Positions 16,493 through 25,942 of a DNA stretch of 64,000 nucleotides are shown here, one piece after another. The notes under the pieces are model-generated. The model was not told where the DNA came from and made no database searches. It was given only the letters and a program-made list of their open reading frames with translations. Made by a program: the position numbers and the translations under genes. Each line of letters opens with the position of its first letter. Position 1 is the first letter of the stretch. Source of the stretch: Colwellia sp. MB02u-6 (GTDB lineage: Bacteria > Pseudomonadota > Gammaproteobacteria > Enterobacterales > Alteromonadaceae); contig NZ_JACGVG010000029.1 of NCBI RefSeq assembly GCF_014077095.1, positions 1-64,000 of the forward strand, given 5' to 3'.

Positions 16493-19426
16493 ATGAAAAA
16501 TTATAAGATAAAATATCTGAGTATGTTAATAAGCAGTGTCTTATGTACATCTACAGCTGCTCAAACAAGCCCTGAACAAGAAATTACTGTCATAAAAAAA
16601 CAAAATGATTCAACGGCAAAGAACCTGTTGGTTAATGCAAAGAAAAAGAACGAAGACAAAAATGAAAGCATTGATGACGTTGTAGATGACAAAACTGAAG
16701 TCATTCAAGTTTATGGCATTAGAGGCAGTTTAATTAAGTCGATAGCAATTAAGCGCCAATCAGTTAACATTGTGGATGCAATAAGTGCAGAAGATATTGG
16801 TAAATTACCTGACGTTAATATTGCTGATGCATTGTCACGGATTTCCGGTATTACCGTGAACAGAGATCCTAATACTGGCCAGGCACAATCGATTAATGTT
16901 AGGGGGTTATCAGGTGAATATAATGTTACCACCTTAAATGGCAGAAAACTGGCAACAACCAATTCAGGTCGAGATTTTCATTATGATGTACTCTCTTCAG
17001 GTATTATTTCAAGTGTCGAGGTGGCTAAATCACCTTTGGCTCATATGGCTTCAGGTGGTATTGGCGCATCAGTTGATATAAAAACAGTTCGCCCTTTAAC
17101 TAATGACGAAACAGAAATAGTCTTTAAATTTGATGATTTTTATCAAGAGTTATCAGGTAATCATAATCCTAAATTCTCTATTTATTCTAACTACAACCAT
17201 GAATCTGAATTTGGGATTGCTGCGGGCTTAATTTATTCAAAAACAGGTAACCGCGTGGATACGGTTCGTAGTGATGGTATAGGGCGTGATGGATCGCACT
17301 CTGTTCAAGGCGAAGATGGTGAATTTTATAATGTTCAAGCCGATAACTTCCTTGGCATGAACTTTCAAAATGGTACAACAGATCAAGAAAGGCTCAGTGC
17401 CAATTTGTCTTTACAATGGGTACCCGTCAGTGAATTAGACGTTACCTTGGATGTTTTATACAGTACCTTCGACCAGCGTTATCAAGGCTCTAGTATTGCA
17501 TTAAGTGCAAATCAGCCTATATACGCTAATCATGGTACTTATACCCAATTTGACATTAATGAGTTATTAACACCTCGTTGGGATCCTGCTACAGGTGAAG
17601 CGCGATTAGATGACAATGATGAGGTGGTTTATCTGGGTATTGCAGACCAGATTACTATCGATGATTTGTATCTGATTGATTTAGCCAACACGGCGCAAAA
17701 CAGAAATACTGAAACACAATCTTTTGGACTGAATGCGAGTTATGATTTTGACACAGTGACACTGGCTATTGATCTTGCACATTCTTCTGCGGTGGATAAA
17801 AACCAGGGAGATAATTACTATATTGTCACTCGTTCGGGTATTCAAGGCGCAAAATTTGATTTTCGTACCGACAACCTTATGCCTGATGTTATCTTAAGTG
17901 AAAATTTAAATGCAGCGGCTGGTTGGGGAGCGCATTACAATAGATTTAATGGTATTGGCTCTGAAGATAAAGTTGATTCCTTGAAACTTGATGGTGTGTG
18001 GCTGCTTGATACTGACTATGTAGTGGACGTCAAGTTTGGCGCGGGAGTTACTCGACAAACTAAATTCACCGACACTTATACGCCACAAGTTGGTGGAACC
18101 ACTACTTTTCGTAATGGTACTATCTTAGGCGCTCCTATTACGGATCAAACTCAGTTACTTAATAGAGGAGCCTTTAGCTTTTTAGAAATTCCAGAAGCTG
18201 TCATGAATAATGGCAATATTGATAAGTTTTTGTCTAATGAACCTGGGAATTTTCCTCGTCAATGGGCTAGCTTTGATGTAAATGATTTGCTGGATTTTTA
18301 TCGTAAAGTTAGCCCTGAAGCTGTAGCGTTAATGGAACCAATACGAGATGAGGCGCAAACATATACCATTGAAGAGTTAGTTGGGCACTTGTATCTTGAA
18401 ACAAATTTGCAGTTTGACATATACGGACAACAACTTAATCTTAACCTAGGTGGTCGTTATGTCGAAATTGATATTGACGCCGAAGGGAAAAGCCAACGAG
18501 CAGATCGAATTGCTAGGGATTTTTTGGGTAACCCGATTGATGAACATTTTGCCGATGAAACTCGCTTAATGAAAGAAGCGCATCAACACTTTTTTCTACC
18601 AAGCATGACGGTAAATTTGAAGTTATTTGATGATTATGTGGTGAAAGTAGCGGCGGCAAAAACAGTTTCTCGTCCGACATTATCAGGTATGAAACCTTAT
18701 GAGACGATTAATGCTTCATCGATCCGCGATCCAGGTTTTAACAGCATTACCCGTTCAAATCCTGCGCTGCAACCTTATAGCGCCGTTAATGTAGATGTAA
18801 GTTTCGAGTGGTATTTTTCAGAGTTAGGTGCCTTAGCACTCGGTCTGTTCTATAAAGATATTGATGGTTTTGTCCAAGATGAAGTTACTTTTGAAGAAAT
18901 AGATGGCTGGGAATTTCAAGTCACGTCACCGGTCAATAATGATCAGCATTCAAAAATAAAAGGTTTGGAAGTATTATTGCAACAGTCATTAGATGACTAT
19001 TTGCCAGAAAGTCTGCACGGTTTTGGATATTCTGCAAACTATACTTATACCGATACCGGCAATGGCGATACTAATGCCATGGGGTGGGAAGTTGGCTTTG
19101 TTGGGATGTCTAAGTCGTCTTACAACTTTCAAATCTTCTATGATATTGAAAACTTTAGCACACGTATCGCATTCCAACATCGAGATGAATACTTAAAACA
19201 AGCGGCAGGCCATGTTCTTACGCGAGACATCTATGTTCCAGAATCTGATTATGTTACTTGGAGTATGAGTTATGATTTCTCAGATTCTATTGGTATAACG
19301 GCAGCGGTTAATAACGTAACCAATGAGTCTAACAAACAAGTATCACGAGAATTATGGGGCGATAACCTGACTAATCTAAGTTTTAGCGGTCGCAATTATA
19401 ATTTTGGCTTAAAAGCTAAATTTTAA
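16493..19426 (+). CDS. TonB-dependent outer-membrane receptor (probable GalNAc-glycan importer)
   Basis: A 977-residue TonB-dependent transporter that should move oligosaccharides or glycopeptides across the outer membrane. It has a signal peptide (about 1-23), a polar linker, a TonB-box-like stretch (TEVIQVYGIRGSL, near 70), a plug domain (about 85-200, with LPDVNIADALSRISGI and INVRGLSGEYNVT), and a 22-strand barrel ending in Phe (NFGLKAKF). The plug signature is that of the large marine sugar receptors (TIGR01782-like). Start support is a purine-rich AGGAAGAAGAAAG before the ATG. It is divergent from agaR-1, carries a shared 18-bp site upstream and has its own terminator. The exact ligand is inferred from the island. 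Confidence 0.92.
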   Translation: MKNYKIKYLSMLISSVLCTSTAAQTSPEQEITVIKKQNDSTAKNLLVNAKKKNEDKNESIDDVVDDKTEVIQVYGIRGSLIKSIAIKRQSVNIVDAISAEDIGKLPDVNIADALSRISGITVNRDPNTGQAQSINVRGLSGEYNVTTLNGRKLATTNSGRDFHYDVLSSGIISSVEVAKSPLAHMASGGIGASVDIKTVRPLTNDETEIVFKFDDFYQELSGNHNPKFSIYSNYNHESEFGIAAGLIYSKTGNRVDTVRSDGIGRDGSHSVQGEDGEFYNVQADNFLGMNFQNGTTDQERLSANLSLQWVPVSELDVTLDVLYSTFDQRYQGSSIALSANQPIYANHGTYTQFDINELLTPRWDPATGEARLDDNDEVVYLGIADQITIDDLYLIDLANTAQNRNTETQSFGLNASYDFDTVTLAIDLAHSSAVDKNQGDNYYIVTRSGIQGAKFDFRTDNLMPDVILSENLNAAAGWGAHYNRFNGIGSEDKVDSLKLDGVWLLDTDYVVDVKFGAGVTRQTKFTDTYTPQVGGTTTFRNGTILGAPITDQTQLLNRGAFSFLEIPEAVMNNGNIDKFLSNEPGNFPRQWASFDVNDLLDFYRKVSPEAVALMEPIRDEAQTYTIEELVGHLYLETNLQFDIYGQQLNLNLGGRYVEIDIDAEGKSQRADRIARDFLGNPIDEHFADETRLMKEAHQHFFLPSMTVNLKLFDDYVVKVAAAKTVSRPTLSGMKPYETINASSIRDPGFNSITRSNPALQPYSAVNVDVSFEWYFSELGALALGLFYKDIDGFVQDEVTFEEIDGWEFQVTSPVNNDQHSKIKGLEVLLQQSLDDYLPESLHGFGYSANYTYTDTGNGDTNAMGWEVGFVGMSKSSYNFQIFYDIENFSTRIAFQHRDEYLKQAAGHVLTRDIYVPESDYVTWSMSYDFSDSIGITAAVNNVTNESNKQVSRELWGDNLTNLSFSGRNYNFGLKAKF

Positions 19427-19547
19427 TACGATTGTTAAACCTTTTATAGGCGCTGAGGCTAATTTATTCTCTATAAATATGTTTAATAGCTTGTTGCACA
19501 AGGATGTGCAGAGTTTTCTGTTCCTTTAAACCACCCTTATAATATTA

Positions 19548-19585
19548 ACTCAAAAAACGGCAAATAATTTTTCCGTTTTTTGAGT
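19548..19585 (+). terminator. Terminator of the TonB receptor gene
   Basis: A 13-bp stem ACTCAAAAAACGG/CCGTTTTTTGAGT with a 12-base loop, about 120 bp past the stop codon. It is symmetric enough to work on either strand. Confidence 0.75.
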
Positions 19586-21030
19586 CACTTCTACACCGGC
19601 ATAATATTTCATTTCGCTCACGGTTTTATCAATATACCCCTTTATAAAAACGTAGAATTATTGCGTTTCATTATTATTCAAATAACTTGTAGATCAGCCG
19701 CTTAATAGCGAATTTATAACTAAATTGTATATCTTAGTCTTTAGCCATATGGAGACTATATTTTTAATTTAAAGTAGAGCACTTTCAAGTCTTCGTAACG
19801 TTAAATTAGAGGATAAAGCATCCATCCTAACTTCGACCACATGTGTAATAAAATCCTTAAAATTCATAAGAGTAAATTATAACAGCCTTCAGTTATGTTG
19901 GTGTTTAATTAAAGGTCTGATCATTTTTACCTCGCTAATATCATGCTAACTTTTATTGCTATGAACCGTGAGGTTTGCTGTTATCTCATCCGGGTAATGA
20001 GCGAGTTACACCGCCTTTAATTCATCGATAAGGCTGATTCATAGGCTTGTATTTATTGTTATTGATGCACAAGGTTAATTGGCTGACCTGTGGTTTTATC
20101 TGTTAATTATGGCTCGCCAAAGGGGGGGGGGAGCACTTAATTGACAGGTGTGATAGTGACTGTTTTGGCTTCACGACAAGCTTCGGTCAGACTGTATTAG
20201 CATAAGATAAGGGCTAGATTTATCCTTGTTTACGCCACGACCAAAAGTATTCACACCCGTTTAATTACGTTTAATTACGTTTAATTACGTCTAATTCTTT
20301 GATGGTACAAAGGTCTAGCTCATTGTTTTTAAAGGATAAGCAGTGGGGTAGCTAGGGTTGTGCTGCACCGCTCTGTTAGACAGTTATTTATTTAATTTCT
20401 ATCAAAGGTGTTAGCCATGGGACATAGAAGAAAACCTCTCTATGGCCAATATTAATTATGGTAGCAACTATTGTTGTTTTATTAGCTGCTCAATATGATA
20501 TTTTAGCCGAAGATATGCCTGTACCTTTGTGTATTTACCCTATTATGTTCTATCATTGGTTTGTCGGGCATTGAGAAGGTATACAATTTCCCCTGTCGCT
20601 TATGAAAAATAATCAACCAGATAATCCCCCTAAAAATATTCAATCTACAAAGCCTGAAAGCCAGTAACGGGCAAAAGCTAATGCGGGTATTGAAAAGCTT
20701 AAAACAATTACCGCGTTAAACAGAATATATTGAAAGCCTAAAACTGTTCGAGCGACTATTAAAGCAAAGCCTGAAATTAATTTTTATTGTATTAAGAAGC
20801 ACTAAAGTTAGGGAGTATCTCCCGATTATGGCTAGTACTATCGAACCGTATCAGCGGATAGGACTGATGATAACGGTTAAAAGGCTGAAATATTCAAGAA
20901 ATATTAGGCGCTAAACGAGTATATGGTATACCGAGAATGCCAACTTATTGGCTATTAATATGCCTTCACGTAATCAGCTGACTGCACTTTGTTGCATCCG
21001 GACAGCTTGGCCAGTTTTGTTTAGGTAAAT
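19586..21030. other. Degenerate 1.4-kb gap
   Basis: No intact gene. Contains a run of ten G (20122-20131) and a 10-bp tandem repeat, GTTTAATTAC (20259-20296, almost four units). Around 20500-20600 a frame ending ISPVAYEK resembles the C-terminus of IS3-type transposases, but the match is too short to call. It looks like eroded mobile DNA between the receptor and the F5/8C gene. Confidence 0.4.
20259..20296. repeat. 10-bp tandem repeat (GTTTAATTAC)
   Basis: Almost four consecutive copies of GTTTAATTAC, the last with one substitution, in non-coding sequence. Confidence 0.85.
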
Positions 21031-21066
21031 AAAAAGGCCAATAACAGTTCATGCTATTGGCCTTTT
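21031..21066 (-). terminator. Terminator of the six-F5/8C gene
   Basis: Stem GGCCAATA/TATTGGCC (21036-21043, 21055-21062), flanked by A on the left and T on the right. It lies about 60 bases past the stop codon of the minus-strand gene. Confidence 0.8.
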
Positions 21067-21126
21067 ACTACTCTGTATGGAACATAGACCTGTCAAACAG
21101 GGCTACGTCATTGCTCTACTGAGTTT

Positions 21127-24100
21127 TTATTTTTTTGTGCTAAACTTTCTGCGTAAGCCAACAATAGACATCAAGCCAAGCAACCAGATGGAACCAAAAC
21201 TACCGCTGGATTTTTTAGGCTCTTCGATAATGAATGGTTTAGGTGCCACATCTATCGTAATGATAGCTTGGCTGGTAGCGCCGTTTATATCAGTTACACT
21301 AATGGTAAATGTATCATTTCCGGAAGTCTCAACACTAGGCATATAAGTAAAACTACCATTAGTTTCTAAAGTTAAGGTACCTTTAGTTACATCAGTCACT
21401 AGCGCGTAGCTAAGTGCATCACCAGAGGCATCTACGCTAGGCAGGCTGTCTGAAAGTTCGGTATTATATTTTGTATCGAAAGTTACATCTCTAGCTGTAT
21501 ATGGTGCAGCACTTAAGCCCTCAATCGAACATGTGGTTGATTCAGGCGTAATGACCACTTCTGGGTTTTCAGTGCCAACCGCATAGCTATGAGATATCGC
21601 TATTTCTGAGGCGGATGCAAAATTCTGCCCCGCACCTTCAGTGTATGCAATAACTTTAACATATCGGCCGGTAACGGCCTCAAAACTTACTTCTTTAGTC
21701 TCTGAGGTATATTCCCACTCACCAGCAGCTATTGGGGTACCAAAAGCACGACAGTTGTCACTGACATATATTTCATACTCAGCAATTGTACCATTCGGAT
21801 TACCAGTTCTCCCGTTATAGTCAAGTTGAGCGATATCATAGGAATTGCCTAAATCGATTAAGATCGTATGCGGAAATGGTGTTTCTTCTGGTTCCCACTG
21901 TGTGTGCCAGAAAGTACCAAGGTCACCATCAAAAGCAGCACCAATTTGACCATTAACATCACCTTCACCTACTAGCTCTTCCGAAGAAGCTACCGCCATA
22001 AAGCTTGAACTATCTAACTTAGCGGTAATACTACTTAGTAGCACTGGTGAATCAGAACTAGCAAACACTTGAATTTCTGCTGCGCCGATAAAGTCGGCTT
22101 CATTTGCCTCAGATATTATCACTAAGCGTACATATTGCGCTAACGTGCTAGTAAATACAGCAGATTTATCAAAATCATTAGCAGACCAGCTGCCATCAGT
22201 AATACTGGTATAGTTAACACCATCCTGACTTGTTAAAATTTCATAATCACCAATTTGGCCAGTATTGTTACCTCTAGGCGTGAAATCAAGTCGATTAACG
22301 TCATAAAAGCCATTTAGATTAATATCCACGGTAAATGGCATTTCAGGTAGCACATCTGTATTCCATTCAGAATGCCAAAAAGTTGCGACATCACCATCAA
22401 AAGCAGCAGCAATATGACCATTAACATCACCTTCACCCGTTAGCTCTTCAGTAGAGGCGCTGACGGTAAATAAACTACTGTCTAATAGGACCGTTGTTGC
22501 TGGTTGAGCGACAGCGTCTGATGTGAGCGAAAGCACGGCAAACTCAGCAGCACCAGCAAATGTAGCATCACTGGCTTCAGACGTTGCGGTTAAACGCACA
22601 TATTTAGCTGCTCGGCTATCAAAGCCAGATTGTTTAGCGTCATCATTACCGGCCCATGTACCCTTACTTACTTCATCATAGGTTACATCATCGCTACTTA
22701 ATGAGATAGAAAAGTCAGCAATTTGGCCTGTACCATTACCACGAGGTGTATAGTCAAAGCGCTCAACGTCATAGTAATCGCCTAAATCGATTGATACCGT
22801 ATGGGGGAAGGGCGTTTCCTGTGCATTCCATTCTGTGTGCCAGAAAGTAGTAATGTCACCATCAAATGCTGCTCCAATTTGACCATTAACGTCACCTTCA
22901 CCTGTTAGCTCTTCTGAGCTCGCTGTAACAACAAAACTGCTACTATCTAGTTTTGTTAGCGGATCTACTGGCTCTTCAGTGGGAGGCACATTACTGCTTT
23001 TAAAAACATTAAATTCTGCGGCAATCGCATAGGCATCTTGCTCTATGCCGTCAGTCGCAGCCGAGTCAATTAAGGCCGAGGTAATGAGTATTTGTACATG
23101 GCTGGCATCAACGTTAGCAAACATTGCCTCTTTAACGTCATTATCACCAAGCCAGGTGCCTGAAGCAACTGAGGTAAAAGTAACGCCATCGGTACTAACA
23201 AGTACTTCATAAGTTTCGATCGCACCAGCGAGGCGATCAACTCTAGGTAAGTAATCAAATTTATTAATATTGTAGGTGTCACCGAGTGCAATAGTATAAG
23301 TAAACGGGAAAACATTCGCGCCTTCCTGTGCTTCACTCCAATTGGTATGCCAGAAAGTATCGGCATCGCCATCGATTGCATGTAGCGCACTACCATTATT
23401 CGCGCCTTCGCCCGATAACTCTTCTGATGTTGCCGTAGCGGTAAATGCTGAGCTATCTAGTTTTTCTGAGTATATTGCTGCAGGAGCAGTACTGTATTCA
23501 TAGACATTAAATTCAGCTGCAATCGCATAGTCATCTGCTTCTACGCCGTCAGTAGCGGCCGAGTTAATGAAGGCCGAGGTAATGACTATTTGAACATAGC
23601 GAGCATTAATGGCCTCAAAAGTGGCCTCTTTTAAGTCATTATCACCAGCCCAGGTGCCTGAAGCAACAGAGGTGAAATTAATGCCATCATTACTGATGAA
23701 AAGTTCATAATCACCGATGGCACCAGCGAGGCGATCGACTCTAGGTAAGTAATCTAATTTATTGACGTTATAGTTGGTTCCAAGATCAATAGTATAAGTA
23801 AACGGGAAAACATTAGCGCCTTCTTGTGCTTCACTCCAATTGGTATGCCAGAAAGTTGCGTCATTGCCATCGATTGCATGTATTGCATTGCCATTATCCG
23901 CGCCTTCACCCGATAACTCTTCTGATGATGCCGTAGCGGTAAATGCTGAGCTATCGATTATTTTTGAATAGGTTGGAACAAATTCAGTGTCTTGGAAAAC
24001 ATTAAACTCAGCGGCAATCGCATAGCTATCCGCTTCGAGGCCATCAGTAGCAGCCGAGTCAATTAAGGCCGTGGTAATGACCAATTGCACATGGCTTGCA

Positions 24101-24525
24101 GCAACGGTAGCAAAGTTTGCCTCTTTAAGGTCATTATCACCAGCCCATGTGCCTGAAGCAACTGAGGTGAAAGTAACGCCATCGGTACTAACAAATACTT
24201 CATAAGTTTCGATCGCACCGGCTACCCGGTCAACTCTAGGTAAGTAATCAAATTTATTAATATTGTAGGTGTCACCGAGTGCAATAGTATAAGTAAACGG
24301 GAAAACATGAGCGCCTTCCTGTGCTTCACTCCAATTGGTATGCCAGAAAGTAGCGGGATTGCCATCGATTGCATGTATTGCATTGCCATTATCCGCGCCT
24401 TCACCCGATAACTCTTCTGATGTGGCTGTGGCCGTAAACAATGATTGATCTATTACTTCTGAAGACGCTAAGCAATTGGTACTGATAATTGCGGCTAGAT
24501 AAGCTATTTTAAAGTTTTTTTTCAT
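21127..24525 (-). CDS. Surface protein with six F5/8C (CBM32-like) domains and GlyGly-CTERM
   Basis: 1132 residues with no catalytic domain. After a signal peptide (about 1-20) come six F5/8 type C (discoidin/CBM32-like) domains of 150-165 residues, near 25-180, 188-345, 352-510, 520-670, 680-830 and 840-995. Each carries the core ASSEELSGEG, DG-x-TFWHT-W and a Y-P-R-type strand. A cadherin/Ig-like domain follows (about 1010-1095). The C-terminus (SGSFGSIWLLGLMSIVGLRRKF) is a GlyGly-CTERM-like signal for rhombosortase processing and surface attachment. Domains 1-3 are nearly identical, also in DNA. F5/8C modules in glycan loci often bind Gal or GalNAc, so I infer a multivalent glycan-binding surface protein. 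It faces the agaZ operon divergently. Confidence 0.88.
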   Translation of the reverse strand: MKKNFKIAYLAAIISTNCLASSEVIDQSLFTATATSEELSGEGADNGNAIHAIDGNPATFWHTNWSEAQEGAHVFPFTYTIALGDTYNINKFDYLPRVDRVAGAIETYEVFVSTDGVTFTSVASGTWAGDNDLKEANFATVAASHVQLVITTALIDSAATDGLEADSYAIAAEFNVFQDTEFVPTYSKIIDSSAFTATASSEELSGEGADNGNAIHAIDGNDATFWHTNWSEAQEGANVFPFTYTIDLGTNYNVNKLDYLPRVDRLAGAIGDYELFISNDGINFTSVASGTWAGDNDLKEATFEAINARYVQIVITSAFINSAATDGVEADDYAIAAEFNVYEYSTAPAAIYSEKLDSSAFTATATSEELSGEGANNGSALHAIDGDADTFWHTNWSEAQEGANVFPFTYTIALGDTYNINKFDYLPRVDRLAGAIETYEVLVSTDGVTFTSVASGTWLGDNDVKEAMFANVDASHVQILITSALIDSAATDGIEQDAYAIAAEFNVFKSSNVPPTEEPVDPLTKLDSSSFVVTASSEELTGEGDVNGQIGAAFDGDITTFWHTEWNAQETPFPHTVSIDLGDYYDVERFDYTPRGNGTGQIADFSISLSSDDVTYDEVSKGTWAGNDDAKQSGFDSRAAKYVRLTATSEASDATFAGAAEFAVLSLTSDAVAQPATTVLLDSSLFTVSASTEELTGEGDVNGHIAAAFDGDVATFWHSEWNTDVLPEMPFTVDINLNGFYDVNRLDFTPRGNNTGQIGDYEILTSQDGVNYTSITDGSWSANDFDKSAVFTSTLAQYVRLVIISEANEADFIGAAEIQVFASSDSPVLLSSITAKLDSSSFMAVASSEELVGEGDVNGQIGAAFDGDLGTFWHTQWEPEETPFPHTILIDLGNSYDIAQLDYNGRTGNPNGTIAEYEIYVSDNCRAFGTPIAAGEWEYTSETKEVSFEAVTGRYVKVIAYTEGAGQNFASASEIAISHSYAVGTENPEVVITPESTTCSIEGLSAAPYTARDVTFDTKYNTELSDSLPSVDASGDALSYALVTDVTKGTLTLETNGSFTYMPSVETSGNDTFTISVTDINGATSQAIITIDVAPKPFIIEEPKKSSGSFGSIWLLGLMSIVGLRRKFSTKK
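22980..24450. repeat. Three long DNA repeats of about 495-498 bp (F5/8C domains 1-3)
   Basis: The marker CGCGCCTTC recurs at 23401, 23899 and 24394, a period of 498 and 495 bp. Long stretches between are identical, far more alike than repeats 4-6. This shows recent duplication or gene conversion and makes the region prone to copy-number change and misassembly. Confidence 0.9.
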
Positions 24526-24844
24526 TTTAATTCCCTAATTAATATTGAATTTAATAAGCATCATAGAGTGGTAAATTCAATATTAAATCTGTTAATGGAT
24601 ACACAATTTAAATTCATTTAAAAACACCAAACTTCAAGTTGACTAATTTTTGGTTAAATTCTTTATAACGATAAATGTAACAGTTCGCAACAAAATGTAA
24701 TTTCAAAACCTTTCGAAAAAAAGTTAAATAAGATTAATTGGCTATATAAGTGATTAAAAACAACTGGTTAAGAGTGAAAGGTGATTAAAGTAAACTTAAG
24801 TCCTTGGAATTATTTAGCGTGTTTTAGTTGCATTATTGAAAAAT

Positions 24845-24900
24845 GTTATCGCGATAACAGACCCACTCCCTCTGGCAAACACGCCAGAGGGAGTGGGTCT
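24845..24900. other. Palindrome plus 18-bp perfect GC-rich hairpin
   Basis: GTTATCGCGATAAC (24845-24858) is a perfect 14-bp palindrome. It abuts an 18-bp perfect inverted repeat (24859-24876 and 24883-24900, core ACCCACTCCCTCTGG) with a 6-base loop. No T run follows, so a plain terminator is unlikely. It is much richer in GC than its surroundings. Confidence 0.8.
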
Positions 24901-25190
24901 ACATCGTACTAATTCAAGCACAACAAAGTTTACATCATACAGCTATTGGGAAATCTACCTAAAGTATATATTAGTCATATTCGGGGTGATCATCAGAATG
25001 ACCATTTTAAGTAAATGCTACTAAAACAAAGGATCGAGCAGTGAGAAAAAATTGCTGATAACCGTCTGATGTTTAGTTGATTCTCAATGGGCAGCTATTA
25101 AGGGTAATGATACTGCTAAAGCCCATGCTTTTAGATTAATAACTACCCAAAAGACAATATATTGTCTTTATTCAAGGCACAAGCTTTACT

Positions 25191-25421
25191 GGCACCTAGA
25201 ATGATTATGTTCGTTTAGAGGTTAGCGCTCGAATTTTCTCGGCAGATGATAATAGCAATGGCAGATTAAAATTTAGCAGCTAAAGTGATAAGCATTTTAT
25301 TGCCATTAGAAGCCGTGTTAATAGCGATAGTACATATTAAAATCAAAATCAAAATTCAAATGGACAATTTATTGTTGTTGATTACCCAGCCTATGAAAAT
25401 AAAGATAAGCGGTGTTTTTAA
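25191..25421 (+). pseudogene. Possible decayed coding remnant
   Basis: One frame reads with protein-like composition despite three or four stops, for example NDYVRLEVSARIFSADDN, HFIAIRSRVNSDST and QFIVVDYPAYENKDK. Stops are spaced like accumulated point mutations. I do not recognise the family. It could be a secreted beta-sandwich protein; chance is not excluded. Confidence 0.35.
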
Positions 25422-25696
25422 TGCCTGAAAATCAGCAGAGAATGATTAATTTGGTCACCATATTTAACTTAACGCTAAAGAAATGAGCCATCGTAATAGC
25501 TAATTTATTTATATCCTAGTCCTATTAAAAGATAGATTAACAACGAAGTAGCTAGTCCCGTAAGAGGCGGTATTCAGCTCAACAAGCAGATGAATGATGT
25601 TAGGTCATAAATTACCTAGTTTGTGTCGAATATTAGTGCCTATTGTGAAGAAGAGTTATTTATTCATGCAGAATAATAAATAACTCAACGCTTTAT

Positions 25697-25714
25697 TTCA
25701 TATACTTTCATATC
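25697..25714 (+). promoter_or_regulatory. Candidate AgaR operator before agaZ
   Basis: TTCATATACTTTCATATC shares the layout TTCATAnnCTTTCAT with the sites before the TonB receptor and GH2. It lies about 230 bp before agaZ. Confidence 0.5.
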
Positions 25715-25851
25715 GTAGTGATTAGTGAGGCGAAATGTTATGAATTGTACTATTTTGAGTACAACAGTTAAAAAAAAATTGCCTATGGCTCGAAAACAAA
25801 GGGGCTTTTGATGTTTTTATTGTTTGATATTTTTTTTGATACAAAAGTAGT

Positions 25852-25867
25852 GAAAGAATTTGAAAGG
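25852..25867 (+). promoter_or_regulatory. GAAAG direct repeat before agaZ
   Basis: GAAAGAATTTGAAAGG: two GAAAG units 10 bases apart, one helical turn, as AgaR/DeoR direct-repeat sites often show. It continues as TGAAAGGTGAT, also found at 24775-24785 before the divergent F5/8C gene. Distance to the agaZ ATG is about 75 bp, right at the promoter. Confidence 0.5.
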
Positions 25868-25942
25868 TGATATAGTTTCGGTGTGTCCAATTGCTCACGT
25901 TAGCCTTGAGCAAATTATTTTACTTATTATATGGTTGGAAAA

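Larger units (their letters stand above)
24526..25942. other. 1.4-kb divergent gap between the F5/8C gene and agaZ
   Basis: Contains a 14-bp palindrome and strong hairpin (24845-24900), a possible decayed coding remnant (25191-25421) and CTTTCAT-type motifs at 25697-25714 and 25852-25867. No intact gene seen. Confidence 0.5.

Noticed and set aside
20500-20620. IS3 transposase C-terminus (ISPVAYEK frame)
   Set aside because: Only one short motif fits; not enough to annotate as a pseudogene.
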